From positions 1-7,829 of the forward strand of contig DAOWFO010000078.1 of NCBI GenBank assembly GCA_030637965.1: a stretch of 7,829 nt of DNA, read 5' to 3'. Below are positions 1-6,035 of the stretch, piece by piece (positions within the stretch are counted from its first letter, which is position 1; each line of letters starts with the position of its first letter). The translations under genes were made by a program, and so were the position numbers. Under the pieces are notes generated by a model. It ran no database searches. It had not been told where the DNA came from and saw nothing but the letters and a program-made list of their open reading frames with translations. The stretch is from Thermoplasmata archaeon. Lineage in GTDB: Archaea; Thermoplasmatota; E2; DHVEG-1.

Positions 1-75
1 CTTTCGGAGGTACTGGAGTAATGGTAATCTTTTTAAATGTTTCTGGTATTTGGTGCTTCTACTTAATCCATATAT

Positions 76-80
76 GGAGG
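76..80 (+). promoter_or_regulatory. Ribosome-binding site fixing the TTG start of rpoK
   Basis: GGAGG, six bases before TTG 87. It supports the unusual TTG codon over the in-frame ATG at 21, in agreement with the conserved N terminus of the family. Confidence 0.75.
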
Positions 81-86
81 ATAAAT

Positions 87-269
87 TTGAAATACACTCG
101 ATTCGAAAAAGCACGAATAATTGGTGCTAGAGCTTTGCAAATATCCATGGGGGCTCCCTCCTTAATTTCAATACCAAAGAACGTCATTTTCCCCATTGAT
201 ATAGCCATGCTTGAGTTCAAGGAAGATGCAATACCAATCACAGTTAAAAGAGTTGAAGAGCAAGTTTAG
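87..269 (+). CDS. rpoK: DNA-directed RNA polymerase subunit K (RpoK/Rpb6 family)
   Basis: This is the small archaeal RNA polymerase subunit that corresponds to eukaryotic Rpb6 and bacterial omega; it helps assemble and stabilise the core enzyme. The protein is 60 residues, the usual size for archaeal RpoK. It opens with the family signature KYTRFEKARIIGARALQ (residues 2-18), followed by MGAP and a C-terminal half rich in Ile, Pro and Glu. The start is TTG at 87. A GGAGG ribosome-binding site lies six bases upstream at 76-80, and known archaeal RpoK proteins begin exactly here, one or two residues before YTRFEKARI. An in-frame ATG at 21 also has an SD-like GGAGGT (6-11), but it would add 22 hydrophobic residues absent from the family. 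rpsB follows within 20 bases, so the two are probably cotranscribed. Confidence 0.95.
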   Translation: MKYTRFEKARIIGARALQISMGAPSLISIPKNVIFPIDIAMLEFKEDAIPITVKRVEEQV

Positions 270-274
270 ATCAA

Positions 275-279
275 GGTGA
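275..279 (+). promoter_or_regulatory. Ribosome-binding site of rpsB
   Basis: GGTGA complements the archaeal 16S rRNA 3' end (ATCACCTCC) and lies eight bases before ATG 288. It contains the GTG that a longer gene model would use as start, so it argues for 288. Confidence 0.65.
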
Positions 280-287
280 AAAAACAT

Positions 288-920
288 ATGATCAAAGATC
301 AACAGGAAGAAAACAAAAAAGAGAGTGTAGAGATGATGGCATCAGAAGAGACATATATGACCTCTGGTGCACATATTGGTACAAGACAGAAAACAGCAGA
401 TATGAAGGAGTACATATACAAGGTTAGAAATGATGGTTTATATATCATTGATGTTAACGAAACTGATAAGAAAATAAATATCGCTGCAAAGTTTCTTACA
501 AAATATAAGCCAGAAAATGTTTTGGTTGTATCTGTACGTCAGTATGGACAAAAACCCATCAGAAAATTATCTGAATATACTGGTATAAAAGTTTTAGATG
601 GGCGTTTCAGACCAGGTACACTAACAAATCCAAGTTCTAGAGGATTTCTCGAGCCGGAACTCTTAATTGTGACTGATCCGCTTGCCGATTCACAGGCGTT
701 ACATGAAGCAAAAAACATCGGTATTCCTGTCGTTGGGTTATGTGATACCAATAATGAACTGAAACTCCTTGATATAGTGATACCAACAAACAACAAGGGA
801 AGGCGTGCATTAGCCCTTGTATACTGGCTTTTAACAAGAGCTATAATAAAAGAGCAAGGCAAGATTAAATCCTATGATGATTTTAAACCAACAATAGAAG
901 ATTTTGAAGCTGAACTTTAA
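288..920 (+). CDS. rpsB: 30S ribosomal protein S2 (uS2), archaeal type
   Basis: This is a structural protein of the small ribosomal subunit. Hallmarks of archaeal/eukaryotic uS2 are visible in order: SGAHIGTRQKTADM (about residues 26-39), the YIIDV strand near residue 53, a GRFRPGTLTNP segment around 105-115, LEPELLIVTDPLADSQA, IPVVGLCDTNN, and IPTNNKGRRALALVYWLL near the C terminus. The length of 210 residues fits the archaeal family. The N-terminal 20 residues are charged and not conserved. GTG at 276 is an alternative start, but its bases lie inside the AGGTGA Shine-Dalgarno sequence that serves ATG 288, so 288 is preferred. The neighbourhood with rpoK is a known archaeal arrangement; an enolase gene, which often sits between them in euryarchaea, is absent here. 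Confidence 0.96.
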   Translation: MIKDQQEENKKESVEMMASEETYMTSGAHIGTRQKTADMKEYIYKVRNDGLYIIDVNETDKKINIAAKFLTKYKPENVLVVSVRQYGQKPIRKLSEYTGIKVLDGRFRPGTLTNPSSRGFLEPELLIVTDPLADSQALHEAKNIGIPVVGLCDTNNELKLLDIVIPTNNKGRRALALVYWLLTRAIIKEQGKIKSYDDFKPTIEDFEAEL

Positions 921-923
921 ATA
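916..923 (+). promoter_or_regulatory. Candidate TATA box for the TraB-family gene
   Basis: TTTAAATA overlaps the rpsB stop codon. Initiation about 25 bases downstream would fall near 945, about 20 bases before the TTG start at 966. A T6 run at 925-930 could also weakly terminate the rpsB transcript. This is inferred from spacing and composition only. Confidence 0.35.
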
Positions 924-965
924 ATTTTTTACAGTAGATTAATAATAAAACCGAAGGGAAATACC

Positions 966-2126
966 TTGCAAGACAAAGTTAATGATGATATTATACTAAT
1001 TGGTACTGCACATATTTCTAAGGATAGTGTAGAAGAGGTAAAAGAAGCTATTGAAAAATATAAACCAGATGTTGTTGCAGTTGAGCTTTGCAAAAGACGA
1101 TACGAAGGCATAATTAATAAAGACAAATGGGAAAATACGCCAGTCACTTCTCTTCTAAAATCAAATAATGCGTATTTCATGCTAGCACAAACATTTTTAT
1201 CATCAATTCAGAGAAAACTGGGTAAGGAACATGGTATTGAGCCTGGTTCTGAGATGATTGCAGCAATGGATGAAGCAAAGAAAAATAATATTGATATTGC
1301 ACTTGTAGATAGAGATATTTCGGTAACTCTAAAAAGAGCTTGGAAAAAGATGGGAGTTAGAGAGAAGCTTAGATTGATTTGGGAATTTTTTAAAGCAATT
1401 TTAGGATACGATGAAGAAGATCTAGAAGAGATTAACCTAAAAGAGATAATGGATCAAGATGTAATATCTACAATGATGGAAGAATTTGGTGAGATCGCAC
1501 CAAGTGTAGCTACAGTGCTAATCCATGAGAGAGATGAATATATAGCTAAAAAAATTCTTGACGAAAGTAAGAAGGGGAGGGTTATTGCTGTGGTAGGGGC
1601 AGGTCATCTTCAAGGTATTAAAAAACATTTGGAAAAGAAAGAACTTAATGTCGATTTAATAGATCTCGAATATGTACCAAGAAAACGTTTCAGTGTATTG
1701 AAAACTATTGGCTATGCAGTGCCTATTGCTTTTGCAGCATTAATCGTTTATGCGTTTTACTTTAAAGGATTGGATCTGGCATTGGAAGTGTTCATTTATT
1801 GGTTTTTAATCAATGGTACGTTCTCAGCAATAGGAACTGCAATAGCCAGAGGTCATCCTTTTTCTATAGCCACTGCCTTTGTAGCTGCCCCAATAACCTC
1901 ATTGAATCCTGCAATAGCTGCAGGATGGGTTGCAGGATATGTAGAAGCAAAATTAAGAACACCTGTTATCAGAGATTTTAAGGGACTAAGTCAAATAGAT
2001 AGCTTACGAGATTTCTGGAACAACAGGGTAATCAGACTACTAATGGTTGTAGCACTTGCAAATGTAGGTAGCATGATAGGAACCCTCGTTGCTTTCCCAT
2101 ACATAACAAGCCTTTTAACAGGTTGA
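966..2126 (+). CDS. TraB/PrgY (Tiki/GumN-superfamily) membrane protein, predicted metalloprotease-like
   Basis: The 386-residue protein belongs to the archaeal TraB family. The N-terminal domain has the paired GxxH motifs of the superfamily, GTAH at residues 13-16 and GAGH at 211-214. Other landmarks are Glu40 in VVAVELCKRRY, EPGSEM near 92-97, LVDRD near 114-118 and HERDEY near 187-192. Published sequence analysis proposed that this superfamily (TraB, Tiki, GumN, PrgY) are metal-dependent proteases; PrgY limits a peptide pheromone in Enterococcus. The role in archaea is unknown. The C-terminal 140 residues hold three or four hydrophobic segments (about 246-267, 273-292, 297-322, 355-380), so the protein is membrane-anchored. 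The TTG start is forced: no other start codon lies upstream in frame, GTAH is only 12 residues in, and AGGGA (955-959) sits six bases ahead. The TraB gene is followed by a second membrane metalloprotease gene. Confidence 0.9.
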   Translation: MQDKVNDDIILIGTAHISKDSVEEVKEAIEKYKPDVVAVELCKRRYEGIINKDKWENTPVTSLLKSNNAYFMLAQTFLSSIQRKLGKEHGIEPGSEMIAAMDEAKKNNIDIALVDRDISVTLKRAWKKMGVREKLRLIWEFFKAILGYDEEDLEEINLKEIMDQDVISTMMEEFGEIAPSVATVLIHERDEYIAKKILDESKKGRVIAVVGAGHLQGIKKHLEKKELNVDLIDLEYVPRKRFSVLKTIGYAVPIAFAALIVYAFYFKGLDLALEVFIYWFLINGTFSAIGTAIARGHPFSIATAFVAAPITSLNPAIAAGWVAGYVEAKLRTPVIRDFKGLSQIDSLRDFWNNRVIRLLMVVALANVGSMIGTLVAFPYITSLLTG

Positions 2127-2180
2127 TAATTTTTCTTCAAAACATTCATAAAGATAATTCTAATTAATTGAGAAAGTAAT

Positions 2181-2909
2181 ATGGTAAAAGAGAAAAAACA
2201 CTACACATCATTTCATGACATATCTCCTAGAGAATATATGTATTTTCCAAAGGGAACAATTGAAATGGGAAAACCTGGACAATTCAGCAAAACAGAAATA
2301 ATTCATCTTCTCATATCAATAGGTATATTGACAATAGCATTTTCTCTTGCCCTTACAAAAAATAATATTTTTCAAGTTTTAGTTTTAGATGGATTTGATC
2401 TAAATAAGCTGCAAAGCGATTTTGGAAAGATTTTTTTAGGAATTATTACTGCGTTTTTTGTTCATGAACTTTCACATAAATTTATAGCACAAAAATATAG
2501 ACTTTGGTCCGAATTCAGAATGTATCCCTGGGGTTTGGGTTTGGCACTATTTCTTGGAATTTTTACTCCATTTGTATTTGCAGCTCCAGGAGCAGTTATG
2601 TTTAGAGGCAAGGTAAGAAATTTTGAAATTGGACAGATAGCACTTGCAGGTCCACTATCTAATATAATAATTGCTGCTATAACTCTCCCACTCTATCTTT
2701 TTGTATTTTATGAAACACCAATCGCTAGTCAAATCATAGGATTTATTTGTCTAATCAATTCATTCTTAGCAACCTTTAATTTGCTACCTTTTGGTCCGCT
2801 TGATGGTATTAAAATAATAAGATGGAATGTAAATGTATGGGCCATATCCTTTATAACTGCAATTACTCTAATGATGACAATATTCGTTCGTTTCCCCATA
2901 TCATCTTAA
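2181..2909 (+). CDS. M50 (site-2-protease-like) membrane zinc metalloprotease
   Basis: This is a polytopic membrane protease of 242 residues, of the type that cleaves substrates within or next to the bilayer. The zinc site is visible: HELSH at 95-99 gives two His ligands and the catalytic Glu, and the distal NLLPFGPLDG motif at 200-209 gives the third ligand, Asp208. Between them, LAGPLSN (155-161) is also typical of M50. Hydrophobic segments lie near 38-58, 84-104, 117-136, 152-176, 183-203 and 216-236. The first 35 residues are hydrophilic and probably cytoplasmic. There is no PDZ or CBS domain, so it is a minimal form. The ATG at 2181 has only a weak purine tract (GAGAAAG) ahead. It lies 54 bases after the TraB-family gene, on the same strand. 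The substrate cannot be deduced. Confidence 0.92.
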   Translation: MVKEKKHYTSFHDISPREYMYFPKGTIEMGKPGQFSKTEIIHLLISIGILTIAFSLALTKNNIFQVLVLDGFDLNKLQSDFGKIFLGIITAFFVHELSHKFIAQKYRLWSEFRMYPWGLGLALFLGIFTPFVFAAPGAVMFRGKVRNFEIGQIALAGPLSNIIIAAITLPLYLFVFYETPIASQIIGFICLINSFLATFNLLPFGPLDGIKIIRWNVNVWAISFITAITLMMTIFVRFPISS

Positions 2910-2940
2910 TAAATTAAAACGATATTATTAAACAAAATAT

Positions 2941-2948
2941 AAAAAAAA
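2941..2948 (-). terminator. Oligo-T terminator of the minus-strand surface operon
   Basis: The coding strand carries eight consecutive T 19 bases beyond the TAA stop of the minus-strand gene, followed by more A/T. A T-rich run without a needed hairpin is the known archaeal intrinsic terminator form. It sits in the 57-base gap between two convergent genes. Confidence 0.55.
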
Positions 2949-2966
2949 TATGTCTTCCAAATAACT

Positions 2967-4475
2967 TTATTGACTGAGTTTTCTTTTCTGTTTTTCCTGT
3001 TCGCGTTTAATTTTTAGAAGTGCTTTATCCTTTCTACTTTTTTTCTTGACAGGTAATTGAATCGCAATTTTACCTTCTTTATCTTTTTGTTTTTTTTCAG
3101 TCGTTTTTGTTTTTTCTTTTATTACAAAATTATTAAAGAATGTTGTAAAGCGATCTTTTTCCTCCTTATATCCCTCTTTAATCTCTGTTTTCGAGGTTTC
3201 TGATTTTGGTTTTTCTTCCTTTTTTGTTTCCTTATTCTTATCTACTTGAATTTTTGTATCTTGGTTTATAGATTTATCATCTTTTTTTGATTTTTTAAAA
3301 AAATTATTTAAAATTCCATTATTTGAACCTGATCTCTCACTCATATCATTACGATAACTTACATACCATAGTAGTGCTGATTTGTACTCATCTTGCATCA
3401 TCTTTCGAACTTTTTTGTATTCTTCTTTATCTTCTTCTTTTAGTTTTTTCAGATATTTGCGTTCCTCAGAAAGATTCCATGGCTTGTCTGGTTTACCAAA
3501 AAGCTCCCTTTGCTTTTTGTTCCTATTGTAGAAAAACAGAATATAAATTATTATCAGAAAGATAATAATTGGAGCTGCAATCATGCCAGCCAAAGGAGAA
3601 ATAAAGACCCCCTTTGTAATAACAACAATTGTTCCAATATGTATTGGATTTAAATCTCCGGAAGAAGTAGCATAAATCTCAATTTTGTTGGGCGTACCTA
3701 TATCAAAAAATTTCTCAGGTGTAAATATGTTAATTTTCAAATTTTGTGATTCTCCAGGATTGAGGACGAATAATTGTTTTGAAGCCAATGCCTTCAATTT
3801 GTTTTCCTCAATAAATTCCAATTTAAACATGTCTTTGTAATAACCATGATTGTTAATAGTTATATCAAAATTAACATATGAATGAGGGGGCGCTTCTTTT
3901 GTTGTTGATCCAACATTCATTTTAACATTATTAAGTGCAGATGCCTTAACAGGAATATAAATATATGATATTCCAGAATCTTCGCCAAAAACATCCACTC
4001 TGGTAACCTTGATGCCAATAACGACTGCATAATCAACTGCAATATCATCTGTTTTAACTTCTAACTTTAAATCATAAGTTCTTCCTTGATCTGCACTAGG
4101 TATCCCATTAGGCGTTACCTTCATAAACCATCCTCTAGGATCACCTTCTATAATTTCAGGTTCAAAACGTAATGAACTATATCCTAAAAATGGCCTCCAA
4201 TTTGGATGTATAATCGGCCACCAAAAATTAGCCCTAAACTTCAATCTAGTTGACAAGTCAGACCAGTTAATACCATATGCGTCTATCACGTCAAGATCTA
4301 TCGTTGTCCATTCCAATTTTATTGGAGGGACTGTGTTATCTGGTGAATCAATTGAGGCAACAATCTCAGCAGGTTCCTCAATTTCTCCTTTTACACATGA
4401 AGTCATTGAAAAAACTAAGAATACACTGCATAAAAGAAACATTGAAATGAATTTTCCACTTTTAACCAATTTCAT
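2967..4475 (-). CDS. Single-pass surface protein with beta-rich ectodomain and Lys/Glu-rich cytoplasmic tail
   Basis: I do not recognise a named family. From ATG 4475 the product is 502 residues. Residues 1-27 are a signal peptide (basic start, long hydrophobic core, ending MTSC). About 35-185 is a beta-rich extracellular domain with many Trp and Pro. About 186-290 resembles the NEW3/COG1470 Ig-like fold, with NFDITINNHG and a later LNPGES...IFTPEKF stretch. One transmembrane helix lies at about 290-315. Next comes a compact charged helical module (about 325-375, from GKPDKPWNL to ALLWYVSYR) and then a low-complexity Lys/Glu tail to the end with two hydrophobic islands. The upstream TTG (4490) lacks a ribosome-binding site, whereas AAGGT at 4481-4485 serves 4475. 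It begins 28 bases after the preceding gene of the same operon, whose ectodomain has the same plan. Cotranscription is likely; function is unknown. Confidence 0.85.
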   Translation of the reverse strand: MKLVKSGKFISMFLLCSVFLVFSMTSCVKGEIEEPAEIVASIDSPDNTVPPIKLEWTTIDLDVIDAYGINWSDLSTRLKFRANFWWPIIHPNWRPFLGYSSLRFEPEIIEGDPRGWFMKVTPNGIPSADQGRTYDLKLEVKTDDIAVDYAVVIGIKVTRVDVFGEDSGISYIYIPVKASALNNVKMNVGSTTKEAPPHSYVNFDITINNHGYYKDMFKLEFIEENKLKALASKQLFVLNPGESQNLKINIFTPEKFFDIGTPNKIEIYATSSGDLNPIHIGTIVVITKGVFISPLAGMIAAPIIIFLIIIYILFFYNRNKKQRELFGKPDKPWNLSEERKYLKKLKEEDKEEYKKVRKMMQDEYKSALLWYVSYRNDMSERSGSNNGILNNFFKKSKKDDKSINQDTKIQVDKNKETKKEEKPKSETSKTEIKEGYKEEKDRFTTFFNNFVIKEKTKTTEKKQKDKEGKIAIQLPVKKKSRKDKALLKIKREQEKQKRKLSQ

Positions 4476-4503
4476 CCCATACCTTACCAAACCAAGTTTG
4501 TAA

Positions 4504-5490
4504 TTACCTTACTCGTCTTCTTTTTATAATAATACCGATTATCATTAGGGCTGATATTAGTGTTATAAACTCAAAGCCCGGAGTTGAAAATCCATAATTA
4601 TTTACTACCAGAAATATGCTCTGAGTATGATTCGCAGCACCAGATCTAAATGGATAGACTTCAGCTCTGAAGTCTATCTGAAATTTTCCATATTCATTAT
4701 GCCAGCCAAAATCAAAGGGTGTGATAATAGAAAAAGAAAATGTGCTTTCTTGATTTGGTGGAATTTCATATTCAGGTGGATTAATCGTTTGAGTCCAATC
4801 GTCATCTTCACCTATCAATTTTGGTGTTACTCTTGTAATTTTGTTCCCCAAATTCTTAACATCGATTTTGAAATTTATTGATTCATGAGGACCAACGGTG
4901 CGGATAGGATCATGTGGGGTAATCTCAATTGTTGGAATAAATGATGGCGTAAAATCTGTACTTTCCTGATAAGTAAATCCATTTAATCTCTTGATCTGAT
5001 CGCAAGATGCTCTGATATCAATCTTATAAGATTCTGATGGTGCTTCAACCCTTGGTGAAAGAATTAAATCAACTGAAATTTCTCTTATCTCTTCTAAATT
5101 AAAAGGAATGTCTGTTAAAACATCTGGAGAACCAATATAAACATTAGCCCAATCGGGAGGATTAAGTATTTCCAAATGAATTTTTTGCATTGGACCAATT
5201 GCCTGTCCAAATAGAATCAAATAATTAATCGGAAATGGAAGTTTTCTAAATCCAGCTGGGATGTCTGTCCAGTATTTTACAGTTATCGGTACAATTACAG
5301 AAACATCTATTGAAAGTGGGTCAGTTAATCGAGTAGTATCAATAACAAGATCTATATAAGAATTGAAACTTATTAATTTGGTACGTTCTTCAGCTTGTTG
5401 AGATACCGTTGTACCAGGTATAAAAGCAATAGCACTAACAAGTAAAATGCCCAATATAATGCCTGTTTTCAAGGTTCTACATCTGGCCAT
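4504..5490 (-). CDS. Secreted beta-rich surface protein with PGF-CTERM-like anchor
   Basis: No named family is recognised, but the layout is clear. From ATG 5490 the product is 328 residues. Residues 1-30 are a signal peptide (MARCRTLKTG, then a hydrophobic core, ending near TTVS/QQ). About 36-180 is an Ig-like or beta-sandwich domain. About 186-298 is a second domain with the alternating pattern NFKIDVKNLG...IPPNQES...IITPFDF, like NEW3/COG1470. The C terminus is a three-part signal: STPGF at 302-306, a hydrophobic stretch of about 16 residues, then KRRRVR. That matches PGF-CTERM signals, which archaeosortase processes to attach a lipid anchor; the sortase is not in this window. An NHT glycosylation sequon lies near 287. 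ATG 5502 is possible, but GGTGA at 5496-5500 sits five bases before ATG 5490. It is the first gene of an operon with a paralogous transmembrane protein. Confidence 0.85.
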   Translation of the reverse strand: MARCRTLKTGIILGILLVSAIAFIPGTTVSQQAEERTKLISFNSYIDLVIDTTRLTDPLSIDVSVIVPITVKYWTDIPAGFRKLPFPINYLILFGQAIGPMQKIHLEILNPPDWANVYIGSPDVLTDIPFNLEEIREISVDLILSPRVEAPSESYKIDIRASCDQIKRLNGFTYQESTDFTPSFIPTIEITPHDPIRTVGPHESINFKIDVKNLGNKITRVTPKLIGEDDDWTQTINPPEYEIPPNQESTFSFSIITPFDFGWHNEYGKFQIDFRAEVYPFRSGAANHTQSIFLVVNNYGFSTPGFEFITLISALMIIGIIIKRRRVR

Positions 5491-5495
5491 ATTTT

Positions 5496-5500
5496 TCACC
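5496..5500 (-). promoter_or_regulatory. Ribosome-binding site of the anchored surface protein
   Basis: GGTGA on the minus strand, five bases before ATG 5490. It overlaps the upstream in-frame ATG 5502, the same arrangement as at rpsB, and argues that 5490 is the real start. Confidence 0.6.
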
Positions 5501-5538
5501 ATTTTATATTTTCCCGCTTGATTATTTATCTTTCTATC

Positions 5539-5546
5539 TATTTAAA
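5539..5546 (-). promoter_or_regulatory. Candidate proximal TATA box of the surface-protein operon
   Basis: TTTAAATA on the minus strand. Initiation about 25 bases on would fall near 5517, giving a short leader of about 27 bases that still contains the GGTGA site before ATG 5490. Confidence 0.5.
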
Positions 5547-5551
5547 CATTG

Positions 5552-5576
5552 TTGTACGGTTCTTACATTTGTACAA
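5552..5576. repeat. TTGTAC / GTACAA inverted repeat upstream of the surface operon
   Basis: TTGTAC (5552-5557) and GTACAA (5571-5576) face each other across 13 bases. The right arm is itself part of the 8-base palindrome TTGTACAA (5569-5576). The element lies just upstream of the proximal TATA box, where an activator or repressor could bind. The arms are short. Confidence 0.35.
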
Positions 5577-5579
5577 TAT

Positions 5580-5605
5580 AGTTATAGTATTATAATAATA
5601 TAACT
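5580..5605. repeat. 26-base near-perfect palindrome, possible operator
   Basis: The two 13-base halves, AGTTATAGTATTA and TAATAATATAACT, pair at 12 of 13 positions with no spacer. With no loop it is a better DNA-protein site for a dimer than an RNA hairpin. It is pure A/T apart from three G/C pairs' worth of bases, so chance symmetry is more likely than for mixed sequence. Confidence 0.5.
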
Positions 5606-5610
5606 TTCAT

Positions 5611-5618
5611 TATATAAA
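5611..5618 (-). promoter_or_regulatory. Candidate distal TATA box of the surface-protein operon
   Basis: TTTATATA on the minus strand, an excellent match to the archaeal TATA consensus. The expected start, near 5590, lies inside the near-palindrome at 5580-5605. It would give a leader of about 100 bases. Confidence 0.35.
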
Positions 5619-6035
5619 AGCATTTTCTTTAATATGTGTTTACCTTCTAAATAAGTTGAAAATCAATTTATAATTTTACCATCAAATTTCACATGTAGCG
5701 AGCTTTATTATCAATAAAATTTTACAATCCAATATGATAATAATGAAAAAACTTAAAATAAATTCTATATATTGCTTCATTTTAAAGTTTATTGATGGTT
5801 AAAAAAAGAGTACTATATTTTATTTTCCAGATATTTCAATAGGATTATTATAAAAGAAAATTATATAACCAACAAGAAAATGTCTAATAAGACATCATTC
5901 TCAAAAAACTATATAATTCACTTTATTTCAGCATTTATTATTCAACCTAGTTAATATGAAAAATTACCCTTTAACCTTTATATTATTGGTGGAATAATTT
6001 ATAAATTAAATATTGTATGAAATAATAGTTATTTT
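5619..6035. other. Long AT-rich gene-free stretch
   Basis: No convincing coding region, tRNA or known RNA gene is visible between the promoter area of the surface operon and the PRC-barrel gene. The longest reading frames starting with ATG are about 15-24 codons without ribosome-binding sites. There is a short stem (ATGTCT/AGACAT around AATA, 5880-5895), a TATA-like TTATATAA at 5861-5868, and a small TTTATT/AATAAA repeat near 5704-5718. Much of the G+C is below that of the neighbouring genes. Confidence 0.6.
5880..5895. repeat. Short hairpin in the gene-free stretch
   Basis: ATGTCT and AGACAT form a six-pair stem closed by AATA. It lies at the expected initiation distance from the TTATATAA sequence at 5861-5868, so it could be the 5' end of an unannotated plus-strand transcript. 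No other support is visible. Confidence 0.25.

Noticed and set aside
1..21. End of an upstream reading frame (LSEVLE, then TAA) as a partial gene
   Set aside because: Six codons are too few to identify; the usual upstream neighbour RpoN does not end this way.
59..241. Minus-strand frame opposite rpoK
   Set aside because: It is antisense to a firmly identified gene and has no family features.
539..862. Minus-strand frames opposite rpsB
   Set aside because: Shadow of the uS2 coding sequence; no plausible start signal or protein motif.
929..1180. Minus-strand 83-codon frame over the start of the TraB-family gene
   Set aside because: The opposite strand encodes conserved GTAHIS and VELCKRRY motifs.
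5795..5842. 15-codon plus-strand frame (MVKKRVLYFIF...)
   Set aside because: Too short, no ribosome-binding site, and AT-rich sequence gives such frames by chance.
5880..5954. 24-codon plus-strand frame starting MSNKTSF
   Set aside because: The TATA-like sequence at 5861-5868 is too close to the ATG for a transcript that includes it, and there is no ribosome-binding site.
5619..6035. C/D-box guide RNA or tRNA in the gene-free stretch
   Set aside because: No paired C (RTGATGA) and D (CTGA) boxes at suitable spacing, and no G+C-rich clover-leaf.
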